Shown here in pieces: positions 1-10,179 of a DNA stretch of 64,000 bases. The stretch's first letter is position 1, and each line of letters begins with the position of its first letter. The notes below the pieces were generated by a model that was not told the origin of the DNA, did not search any database, and saw only the letters and a program-made list of their open reading frames with translations. The translations under genes and the position numbers were made by a program. Origin of the DNA: Epichloe hybrida (taxonomy: Eukaryota > Ascomycota > Sordariomycetes > Hypocreales > Clavicipitaceae); the NCBI GenBank assembly GCA_019022495.1, contig JAFEKR010000059.1:62001-126000 (forward strand), in the 5' to 3' direction.

Positions 1-1716
1 GTACTTATTTAGCTTAGGCTATAATAGCTTATATATAGTAATAGTAATAAGATATAATATTAGTATTAAGATACCTAGCGAAATATTTTTAGGTTAGGGA
101 TAAGGTATAGCTATTACTTAGGAATATAAAGATAAACTACCCCTTAAGGAAACTTAACTAAGTAACTATAAAGTATATAGTTATAGAAGTACTATTTTCT
201 TTTATAGTCTAACTTAATATACTAAGAGGTATTTATTTAGTTTTTTATATAAACCTTATTAAATATATAGTAAAGAACTTACTTTTAAGCTAATAGCTAT
301 AAGACTTATACCTAGGCTTTAAATAGGTTCTAGTAAAGGGTAATAATAAGCTTATAAAGAAATATTAGGTTAAGTAAATTCTAGGAACTTAAAATACACT
401 AGGATAAGGAAAATAATACAAAGTCTTAGTTAAGTAAATAAAATACTTCTAACTAATATAAAAGCTACTAGAAAGTATAGAGAAAATAAAAGCACTTAAT
501 AAATTTAAGGTACAATAAGGTAATATATAAACTAATAATAGACTAAATTAATTTTAAAAAACTTATATAGCTATAAAGACTTCTATAAGCACCTTAAATA
601 CTTACTTACTATATTTTATTATTATTACTTAATAAGAATACTTATTTAGTAAGTTATTACTTAAATTACTAGGAGAAAATAAATAAGAGAGTATTACCTT
701 TAGTTAAAGTTATACTACTATTACTATAGTTATAGTATTTTCTTTACTAAGTAATAGGTATAGTATAATAAGTTATTTATTTAGTTTATATTAGGTATAA
801 CCTAAAGCTTAGATAAAGTAAGTAAGATTAGTATAAGAAGTATAAGTAAAAGAAAGTATAATAAAAGACTTAGTAAGAGAATAGTATATAAAAGAAAGAT
901 AGCTAGAAGAAGAAGAAGTATTATTTCTAGCTAAAGAATAGCTAGCTCCTAATACCTTAGGAATATAATTATAAGTTAAACCTAATATAAAAGGAAGATA
1001 TAAGTATTACTAGTAGTAATATAAAGAAGATTTATTACTTAACCTAGTAATTTAAGAATATTATTAAATCTTATCTTAGTAATAAGGTAATAAAGCTTAA
1101 AGAAGCGTAGTAAATTACTTATATATCTTATTATATATTACACTTAACTTACTTATAACTTATTAGTTTTATTAAAATAAAATACTTATAACTTATTATA
1201 TAAAGTAAGCTATACTATAACTACCTAAAGGGCTAGTATTAATAAAAAGAGTAATATTAAGACTAGTTATATTTATTATAGTAGTATTTATAGCTAGGGA
1301 TACCTTAAGGGCTAACTAAATAAAAGCTAGGTTAAACTAAGCCTAAGTAAGAAGGAAGTTTTACTAATTAATAAGGTAATAATACCTTTAAGATAAGATA
1401 AGTATTTTCTTTTTTATTTCCTTAGTCTTTAAGACTCTAGGTTTAATAATATATATACCTATAGTAATCTTTACCTTAATATTCTTTAATATATAATAAA
1501 GATATAAGTTAGTAAATATAAGTAAAATATTACCTTTAATATGAAGAATAGGATTTCTTAGATTTAAGTAAGTAGTATTCTAGTATACTAGTAGTAAGGG
1601 CCTATTTTATATATAGCTTATAAGAGTACTAGATAAATTAAGGGGTAGTATATTATTTATTATTAGAGTTACTTTTTATAAGAAACTTACTAATAAAATA
1701 AGCTAAGGGTATTATA
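1..1716. repeat. AT-rich RIP-decayed DNA, no gene seen
   Basis: Very AT-rich sequence, dense in TA dinucleotides and in TAG/TAA triplets on both strands, as left by RIP of a transposon. No reading frame of useful length and no recognisable protein motif survive. It is the target into which the hAT element at 1725 inserted, so it is older than that element. The original family cannot be named. Confidence 0.7.
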
Positions 1717-1732
1717 GAAGTAGCTAGAGCTT

Positions 1733-1866
1733 TGCACTACACTACACTACATACTACACTACACTACACACTACACTACAAGGGAATTTTTTTACTACAC
1801 TACACTACATACTACACTACACTACACACTACACTACAAGGGAATTTTTTTACTACACTACACTAC
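1733..1866. repeat. Subterminal ACTAC pentamer array (left end)
   Basis: Two near-identical blocks of ACTAC pentamers are separated by a short G/T-rich spacer (AAGGGAATTTTTTT), inside the left end of the hAT element. hAT transposases bind short subterminal motifs, so these may be remnants or expansions of such sites; that role is inferred. Confidence 0.8.
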
Positions 1867-1910
1867 ATGTAGTATTTTGTAGTATTTGTAGTATTTGTAA
1901 TTTTTAGTAA

Positions 1911-2090
1911 TATAATAGCTTATAATAGCTTATAATAGCTTATAATAGCTTATAATAGCTTATAATAGCTTATAATAGCTTATAATAGCTTATAATAGCT
2001 TATAATAGCTTATAATAGCTTATAATAGCTTATAATAGCTTATAATAGCTTATAATAGCTTATAATAGCTTATAATAGCTTATAATAGCT
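1911..2090. repeat. Decamer array TATAATAGCT x18
   Basis: Eighteen uninterrupted copies of TATAATAGCT with no mismatch, inside the non-autonomous hAT element. Such purity amid heavily mutated sequence means the array expanded after, or was homogenised since, the decay of its surroundings. Confidence 0.97.
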
Positions 2091-2321
2091 TATAGTTTAT
2101 AAGCTACTATAAGCTATAATAAATTATATTAACTTATAATATTATTAGTGTTAAAGTTTAATTAAAATTAAATAGTAAATAAGTAACTAAAATATAAATA
2201 TAAATAAGTATAAGGAAATTACTATAGAAAAAGCTATACTTTTTAATTACTTCGTATTTTAAGCTTTTTAAAAATATTAATAAAATAAAATACTTTTCTT
2301 TTTTATATTTTTTAAAATAGT

Positions 2322-2695
2322 AATAATAGTAATAATAGTAATAATAGTAATAATAGTAATAATAGTAATAATAGTAATAATAGTAATAATAGTAATAATA
2401 GTAATACTAGTAATAATAGTAATAATAGTAATAATAGTAATAATAGTAATAATAGTAATAATAGTAATAATAGTAATAATAGTAATAATAGTAATAGTAG
2501 TAATAATAGTAATAATAGTAATAATAGTAATAATAGTAATAATAGTAATAATAGTAATAATAGTAATAATAGTAATAATAGTAATATAGTAATAATAGTA
2601 ATAATAGTAATAATAGTAATAATAGTAATAATAGTAATAATAGTAATAATAGTAATAATAGTAGTAGTAGTAGTAATAGTAGTAATAGTAATAAT
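2322..2695. repeat. 9-bp array AATAATAGT, about 40 copies
   Basis: A long run of AATAATAGT units with a few single-step interruptions (near 2405, 2495, 2584, and degenerate GTAGTAGT at the right edge). It lies inside the hAT element at 1725-4018. Confidence 0.95.
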
Positions 2696-2769
2696 AAATT
2701 TAATATCTCTTTTTAAGAAATAATTCTATAACTAATTAAAAAAAAGTATAAACTCTAAGTAAAAGGCAA

Positions 2770-3040
2770 CTATAAGGACCCACTTTAGATCCACTTTTAT
2801 TAATTCCTTCTTTTTCCAAGACTAGATTATAGAAAAAAGCATAAAAGTTATTAGGAAGTAAAGGGATAATTATAAGGACCCACTTTAGACCCATTTTTAT
2901 TAATACCTCCTTTTTCTAAGACTATATTATAAAAAAAGCATAAAGGTTATTAGTAAGTAAAGGTATATTTATAAGGACTTACTTTAGACCCACTTTTATT
3001 AATATATCTTTTTCTTTAGACGAATTTATAGAAAAAGCAT
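2770..3040. repeat. Three tandem ~100-bp copies with GGACCCACTTTAGA
   Basis: Three imperfect copies of a ~100-bp unit start near 2770, 2870 and 2970. Each opens with ATAAGGAC(C/T)(C/T)ACTTTAGA and contains a CTTTTTC block followed by AAAAAGCATA. The GGAC motif recurs at 2776, 2876 and 2975. One related block is present at 8436-8460 beside the hAT gene, so the unit was probably single in the parent element and triplicated here. Confidence 0.8.
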
Positions 3041-3902
3041 ATAATACAACCCCTGAATTAGTAAATAAGCTAAGCTATAATTAGGATTAATAAAGACCTT
3101 GAATTCTTAGTAGGTAAAGAAAATAATATAGGTTATACATATATAGCTAAAGCTGTTTAAGCTATTATAGAAACTATTAGTAAATAAAAGGTATAGTTAA
3201 TAAGGTTTACTTTTAAACCTACTTTTTAGTATAATATATAGCTAAGTAAGTAAGCTAAAAATAGAATATATTCTTAAGCTTACTTTTAAAGCTTTTTTTT
3301 CTAATTTTAGTAATAAAGGAAAATATATTATATTTCTTTTTAATATTATAAGAATAATATTCTAGCTACTTTTTTAAAGCCTTTTTAAGGGTTTTTACAT
3401 TTCTTTTAACTTAAAAAACCTAAAAACTTAATATAATTATTTATAATTATAATAAAAGAAAATATATAGCTAAAAACCGTTCTATAATATAAAGTAAAAA
3501 AATTTATTTATTATAAATAGCTTATCTTTATAAATATATTATTATTAGATTTATTATCCTATTTATATATAATAGTAAATAATTTCTTTAGGGTAAATCT
3601 TAGATTTAAAGTAAAAAAAGTATGTTAAAATGAATATTAAATCTAATTAAAAAGCTAGAAAGATATAATACCCTTTAGAATTTAGGAAATAAATAGAGTT
3701 ATATAGTAATACTAAAAATACTATACTTAGCTACCCTATTCCTATTATAAGCTTAATAGTTTAAATAAGTATAAACTTTAAAGATTTATAACTAAATAAC
3801 TAAATTCTAATAAAAAAGAAAGCTAATATTAAGTTAATAAAGAAAAATCTAAAGAATATTATAAGGTATTAATATGCCCCACTTTAATTTTAGCCTTATA
3901 CT

Positions 3903-4012
3903 ACATGTAGTATTTGTAGTGTAGTGTAGTATTTACTACACTACAATATAATTCACTACACTACATACTACAAGCAAAGTCAAAATACTACATTTACTAC
4001 ACTACATGTAAA
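3903..4012. repeat. Subterminal ACTAC/GTAGT array (right end)
   Basis: Mixed GTAGT and ACTAC pentamers inside the right end of the hAT element, mirroring the array at its left end. The array ends just before the terminal GTAAAGCTCTG. Confidence 0.85.
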
Positions 4013-4026
4013 GCTCTGGAAGTAGC

Positions 4027-4790
4027 TAGGGGTAAAGGAGAGTTAAATAAATTATAAAGTATATTTAATAAAGAAGTAACTATCTAAGAGATAAGAACTA
4101 ATAAAAAAAGGGGAAGCTATAATAAAACTATAATAATAAATAAATAATATTATATAAGGGAAGGTAAGATATAATAAGAAACTAAGTAAGATATTTATAT
4201 ATAGTTTAGTACTTATATTAGGTAATTAATAAACTAGTAAGGGTAAGGTTAAAGACTATAATAAATAATAGGTTAGTAAGGTAAATATATTATATACCTT
4301 TATTAAATAAATTATAAACTAGTAGGGGTAAGGGCTAGATATTATAATAATAATAGGTTAGTAAGGTAAATATATTATATATATAATAATAGTATAATAA
4401 GCTAGTGGGATATATATATTATATACCTAATAGTAACAAGTAAGGAATAGGATTAAATACTTACTAGATAATTTATAAAAAGGTAATAATAAAGAAAGTA
4501 GTAATTTGCCTTATTTACTAATAGTAAAATAAGGAATATTATAATAAAGGGATAGGTTTAATAAGACTAAGTAAGGGTATATATAAGGGCTTAGGCTTTA
4601 CTTAAGCATTTTCTATATAGTAAGAAGGGTAAGGGTAAGTAAGAATAAGTAAGGTAAGGAAAGGGAGGCTTATATAAGAAGCTAAGGGGGTATAAGGGGC
4701 ATTACTAGGGATAGCCTCTTCCCCTTTCCCTTCTTTTCCTTAAGTCTTTTAATACTATATTAACACCTTATTGCAGCCGCCTAGGGTCTA
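4027..4790. repeat. AT-rich decayed DNA with an internal ~100-bp direct duplication
   Basis: No gene is visible. Two related segments (about 4225-4305 and 4310-4390) share TAATAGGTTAGTAAGGTAAA followed by TATATTATAT, showing a local tandem duplication. The rest is RIP-type sequence. It continues the DNA that the hAT element at 1725-4018 split. Confidence 0.6.
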
Positions 4791-6784
4791 GTCCATAACA
4801 GAGGGTTAGAAAAGGTTCTAGGCTAAATAAGCCCCCTAATTTCTACTTGAAATCAGGTATTTTCTACCTCTGAATTCTCTGAATTCTCTGAATTCTCTAA
4901 GCCTAGCCCTAGGCCTAAATTAGCCTAATTTTCCTTATAAGTAGGAAGAAGCCTAGTAGTAAAGTTAGTAATAATAATAATAATAATAAACATTATACTT
5001 ACAGATCATAATCCTTTTCTAGGTTATCTAGTAGCCTTTTTATTGTTTTTAGTTATAATCTAAGCTTATCTTTTATAGTAATAAGATTAAGCCTAGGGTC
5101 TAATAACAAAGAATATAAGGCTTATAAAAGTAATAATTATTCCCTATGTCTTGTGGGAAATAATTACCTAGCTTTTCTAAGCTAATATCTATAGAGGCTA
5201 TAAAGACCTTACTAAAAGGATTATAAACATGTTTCTAGTTAAATAGGTTAGTATAATTTAATTAGAAAAGGTAAAAAAGATATATACCTGATTATTTTAA
5301 GCCTTTTGGTTCTCTTTAATATTATTAAGATATTTATATATCTTAATAATAAAAAGTAGGACTAGACCTAAAGTATTATACTTCTAGCTTTAAAGTATAA
5401 TAGTAAGCTTATAGAAAACCTCTAAAATACTGCTTAAGGTAGCTAAATTAGCCTATTCTTGTGTTATAGGCATTGCATCCTTAAGGGCAGCAATATTAGT
5501 TTCCCTATTAAGAAGAATAATAGCTTCTTTAAGCTCTAAAGAAGTATTAATTATCTTATAGGTCAAATTTCACCTAGTTTTATTGGCTAAAGATATTATA
5601 AATTAGTTATAACTTATAAGAATAATATAAAAAGAAATAAAGACTTACCTAAAGGGATTTTTATAATATTATAATTCTTAGCTAAGTTACCTTGTTTTTT
5701 TGCTTTTCTAAGGTATTTTAACTAAGTTTTATATAAAGCTTAGTTATTCTTAATAAGAATAGTAATCCTTTTAACTTTTCCTAGGATACCTATAACTAAT
5801 ATTAGTATTATAATAGTAAAGATAGTAAAATAATTACTTACTATTAGCTAAGGATTTAAATTGTTAAAAATTAGGATTTCCTTAGATATATAAAGTTTCT
5901 TCTGTAAAATAGTGAAGATATTTACTATTCTTAAAGCTTTCTAAGTCTTCCTTAGAAGATATAGATTTAATAAAACTCGTAATAATATCCTTAGCTATAA
6001 TGTTTAAAATATAAGCTATACATCGGATATTATATAATTTATATGGTTTAATACTAATATTATTATAACTCTTATTAATATAAGAAGTTATAAAAGTATT
6101 ATTATTAAAACCATTATCCTAAGTAAAACTATATATAATTAGAATTAGAATTATATAATATATAATAATATTAGTTATTATTAAAAGAAATAACTTACCT
6201 AAGGATATTCTTAGGCTCTAAGTAATAATCCTTAATAAGATTATTAAAGCATTAGTAAATATAAGCTCTAGTATGTGAATTTAATAGATATTCAAATTCT
6301 ATAAGTAAATAGTTAGTAAATAATAAGAATAATAAGAATAATTAAAAGACTTACTAATTAGCTTATACTTAAGCTTAAAATTCAGATTAAGCTAGCTTAT
6401 AATAACCCCTAGATAAGACTTTAAATTAAATAAAGTCCTTATATCTAGTTAAACTAAAATTAAACCTTGATATTTAATTTAATATTGGATTTGTTAAAGA
6501 ATTTTTTGCTTAGATAAATAATACATAGTATTTATCCTATGTGTTATTATTTGGTGGCTAGGTAAAGAAGCTAAATTATTATTCCTATATATATAAATTA
6601 GCTTAAATAACTAATTATTATAAGAGATTAATAAAAGGAAATAACTTACCTAGAATGATAATTAAGCAAATTTTTAAAAGATTTGCTATTAATTATAGCA
6701 AAAGAAAGGTTATTTTCTAGTATAAATTCAATAACTAGAATAACTACTTCTTTAGATAAAAATTCCTCTAAAATAGTGTGATTT

Positions 6785-7052
6785 TGTCAGGAGCACGGAG
6801 GCTAGGGAGCCATGGATAGGACGGTCACATAATGGAGCCCTCGGATAAGCCTTAGGTTACACGGATAACTAAGTAGCTACTAAATCGCTACGTGCATATA
6901 GTAAGGTATTTAAATAAGAACTACCTATAAGAGATATAGGAGGTTAGAGTTTAAGACCTTTATATACTTACCCCTAAGTAGTAGCTCTCTAGCTATGACT
7001 AAGAACCTTAGCCTTTACTCCGTTTATATCTCCCCTAAACACAGTCGTGACA
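6785..7052 (+). mobile_element. Solo LTR with 5-bp TSD GATTT
   Basis: A 268-bp unit starts TGTCAGGAGCAC and ends CAGTCGTGACA (TG...CA), flanked by GATTT on both sides (6780-6784 and 7053-7057). No internal retrotransposon sequence remains, as expected after LTR-LTR recombination. A second copy lies in opposite orientation at 41503-41767. It sits within the decayed hAT gene, so it arrived later than that element. Confidence 0.88.
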
Positions 7053-7150
7053 GATTTTAAGGTGTTTTTGTTAAAAAAAAAGAGGTTAAAGAAAATTAAT
7101 TTATAGGGGTTAATACTACTAGAATCTTAGGTACTATATTAGTATAAAAA

Positions 7151-7470
7151 AATAGAATAAAATAGAATAAAATAGAATAAAATAGAATAAAATAGAATAA
7201 AATAGAATAAAATAGAATAAAATAGAATAAAATAGAATAAAATAGAATAAAATAGAATAAAATAGAATAAAATAGAATAAAATAGAATAAAATAGAATAA
7301 AATAGAATAAAATAGAATAAAATAGAATAAAATAGAATAAAATAGAATAAAATAGAATAAAATAGAATAAAATAGAATAAAATAGAATAAAATAGAATAA
7401 AATAGAATAAAATAGAATAAAATAGAATAAAATAGAATAAAATAGAATAAAATAGAATAAAATAGAATAA
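7151..7470. repeat. Decamer array AATAGAATAA x32
   Basis: Thirty-two perfect 10-bp units. On the minus strand the array begins about nine bases after a GTAAGT splice donor (7479), so it fills an intron of the decayed hAT gene. The copies are identical, in contrast to the mutated flanks. Confidence 0.97.
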
Positions 7471-7916
7471 AAGACTTACTAGTAATCTTTTTAGGTTATT
7501 TTTCTTTAGATTTAGAAGTAGTAATCTCTAGATGCTTAATTTAATAGTAATAAACACTATTAGAAGCTTGGAATCTTTTTGCTTTACTTCTAAAAGTAAA
7601 AGTGTAATTAGATTACGTATAAAAGCATATAATTTCCCTTTCTTTATTATATTTAATATTAATTAACTAATAATTAAATAAATTATAGGTAAAAATATAT
7701 GCTTTTAAAGAAAACTCGTAATCTTGTTGATTTTTAAGGGTTTTCTTATATAAGCCTTAAAGACTTGCTTAAGAAGGCTTTGAAGCTATGCTAGCTTAGC
7801 TAGGCCTAGAAGGTAAGCTAGGCCTAGAAGGGCTAGGCCTAGAAGGGCTAGGCATACTAGCATTAGAATCATTATCTGAGGGGTAAAAAGAGGAATCCAT
7901 ATTGAAGTATGTTTTT

Positions 7917-8170
7917 TTTCTGATTTTCTGATTTTCCTGATTTTTTGCTAAATTTTCGATTTTTCTAAGAGTTCTAATTTAAAAGGTTAAATTTTTCTAA
8001 ATTTTTCTAACCTTTTTCCAATTTTCTTTGAATTTTTTGATTTTTCTGATTTTTCTGATTTTCCTAATTTTTTGCTAATTTTTTTGATTTTTCTAAGAGT
8101 TTGAATTTAAAAGGTTAAATTTTTCTGAATTTTTCTGACCTTTTTCTGATTTTCTTTGATTTTTCTGATT
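7917..8170. repeat. ~127-bp tandem duplication, T-rich
   Basis: Two copies of a unit containing CTGATTTTCCT, TTTTTTGCTAA, CTAAGAGTT and AAAAGGTTAAATTTTTCT; the TGCTAA motif recurs at 7946 and 8073. It lies just upstream of the minus-strand hAT start codon, in the presumed leader of that gene. Confidence 0.85.
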
Positions 8171-8879
8171 TTTCTAATTTTTCCTTTTTTATGTGTTTTT
8201 ATAAGTTATTTATAAAGCAAAAAGACTAAAAGAATAAGGGTAAGCATAATAAGTAATAAAGTATAAGGCTTAACTATGTAAGGGTTTTTGTAGTTTTTTT
8301 TTAGATTTACTAGAGTAAAAAGAAAGAGAAAAGAAAGAAAGAAAAAAGAAGGTAAAGGAAAACCTCTCTTTTAAAATTTTTTCGTAAGTAAGTCACAAAT
8401 GACATAACATACTAACTATCCAATGAGACAAGCAAGGACCCACAAAAGACCCACTTTTCGGATCCTCTTTTTTATATAGCTTATATTAATTCTAAATAAT
8501 AACCATATTATTTTAAATCTAGTTAATTTAGCTTTTTATACTCTTTTTCTACTCTTTTTTTAGGAAATTTTACTATAAAATTATTTATTTTATTTTATAA
8601 AACTTATTTCTTATTTCTTATATATTAAAGTATAAAACTATCGCAAAAACTTCCGCACCGCTCTAAAGGTCTAGAATTGCCTCTAAAATACAAACCACAT
8701 TAATATTTAAATTCCTTACCTCTGTTTACCCCCCCCTATAATATTGTATTATAATAGAGCTAGTAGCGGGAGTGTAAACGTGCTAATAGTAATTAACTTA
8801 GGAGAAAGGGGGCTAGTATAGAGCTACTACTACCTAAATATAAGAATAGGATAGTTTAATATTTAGAGCAATAAGAATA

Positions 8880-10160
8880 ACCCTATGACGGACTAGAACT
8901 AATTTGAATATCTAGATAATACGAAATACTATAATAAAATTATAAGCCTTATCCCTAGTAATAAAGTTACTTAGGTGTAGCGTATTACTAAAGCCATTAC
9001 TAGATAGGTAGCGGACCGCGCCTAAGCTAAAGTAAAGGTAATAAACTACGATAATAGTAATATCTATACTACTAAAGAAGCCCTTAAATAAGCCCTTAAA
9101 GAGGCTATTAAAGAAGAAGCTAAAGGAAGTAATACTCTAACCTAGGTAAGCATTACCACTAGCCTAGCCCCTAAATAAATAAATAACTTACCTCCCCCCC
9201 TTTAGATCCCTAGTAGATAGGACTAAGAGATACTTATTAAAGGGAACACTATCTAGGAATCACTCTAGTCTAGGGGCGCGAAAGACATAGTAATAGTAGT
9301 AAATAAAGCCATAGGCTAGACTATAGTAGTGGTAGCTAGAAGACTCCCTAGTAGGGATATAATTATTACCTTTAAAGGAAACGCTACCTAATATAAAGAA
9401 GACTAAAAATGGATTACTAAAGCATTTAGGCTAGAGGCAACCCTCTACTATTACATACTTAGTATTATTATTAAAGGATTCCTAACTAAACACGCCTCTC
9501 TTAAGAACCTAGTAATAGAAATTAGAAAGGCTAATAAGGTAAATATAGTAAAGGCGATAGCAAGATAACCCTAGGGCAAAGGCACCTAAAGAACTACTCT
9601 AATACTAGGCCTAGCTAAAGTAAAAGATACTAATAAGATATGCTAAGATAGTATAGTCTTTAAAGTGGAGCTTTTCTAAACTAAACTATATAACAAGACC
9701 CTATAACCCTAACAGTGCTATAATTACTTTTAAACTAGCTATATAGCTAAGTTTTACAAGGTAGCACTAAGGTATAGTAAGTGCGGAGCTAGCTATTATA
9801 AGGATAGGGAGTCCTCTTACCTAGTAAAAGATAGATAGGTAAAAGAGAACTATATCCTATGCTCTAGACTACACCTAGCCTAGTTAAGGGACTATTCTAT
9901 CCTAAAAAAGAAGTAAAACACTACTAAAGCAAGATATCTTAAACAGCCCTCTTGCTTTACTACCTACTCCCTAAGCAAAGGCTTAACTACACCCTATAAG
10001 AGACCTAGCATAGTAGTAAAACCTATTATTATAGCAAGTAGAAAGAGAGGATGCCCTATAAATATAGAATAAAGCGCTAAATAACTAAGATTAGGAAGTA
10101 TTAAATAGTATGTAAAGCAACTTAGAGCTAGAATAGAGCTAGTATAAGATAGTAGTAACT
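8880..10160 (+). pseudogene. LINE ORF1 (Gag-like, zinc knuckle), decayed
   Basis: The plus-strand frame is interrupted by TAG/TAA. Near 9713-9800 it retains a cysteine-rich stretch reading QCYNY...SYIAKFYK...SKCGASYYK. Allowing for C-to-T change (His to Tyr, Cys to Tyr), this matches tandem CCHC knuckles of the QCxxC...GHIAK.C...RCGKCG..GHK type. In Tad-like LINEs, ORF1 binds the element RNA. No intact product remains. Boundaries are approximate because no start codon can be trusted. Confidence 0.65.
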
Positions 10161-10179
10161 AATAACCCCCTTAATTAAT

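Larger units (their letters stand above)
1725..4018. mobile_element. Non-autonomous hAT element with 8-bp TSD
   Basis: The element opens TAGAGCTTTGCA and closes TGTAAAGCTCTG. The closing end read on the minus strand is CAGAGCTTTACA, so the two ends are terminal inverted repeats that start CAGAGC, with the first C changed to T on the left. The 8 bases GAAGTAGC flank it exactly on both sides (1717-1724 and 4019-4026), the duplication length of hAT transposons. Subterminal ACTAC pentamer arrays lie at both ends. No transposase is visible. It shares blocks with the decayed hAT region further right: a GGACCCAC...AGACCCACTTTT block (2776 here, 8436 there) and a 30-bp block near the right end (about 3860-3890 here, about 18829-18855 there). 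It is therefore probably a deletion derivative of that family. Confidence 0.85.
4900..7900 (-). pseudogene. Decayed multi-intron hAT-like transposase gene
   Basis: A minus-strand reading starts with ATG at 7900 (MDSSFYPSDNDSNASMPSPS...), followed by Ser/Pro-rich then Lys/Leu-rich sequence broken by TAG/TAA codons. Further down (about 5480-5280) the decayed frame contains ...ALKDAMP, ILEVFYKLT, KYNTLGLVL and KIYKYLNN, which resembles the C-terminal half of fungal hAT transposases; this is a motif-level match, not an alignment. Several GTAAG donors (minus strand, at 7479 and near 6650, 6200, 6350, 5840 and 5648) mark former introns. A solo LTR interrupts the gene at 6785-7052. Stops are frequent, so no product is expected. 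Family assignment is moderate; exon limits are not resolved. Confidence 0.6.

Noticed and set aside
1733..2695. Possible CRISPR-like arrays
   Set aside because: Units are 5-10 bp with no unique spacers, in a eukaryotic repeat tract; they are simple tandem repeats.
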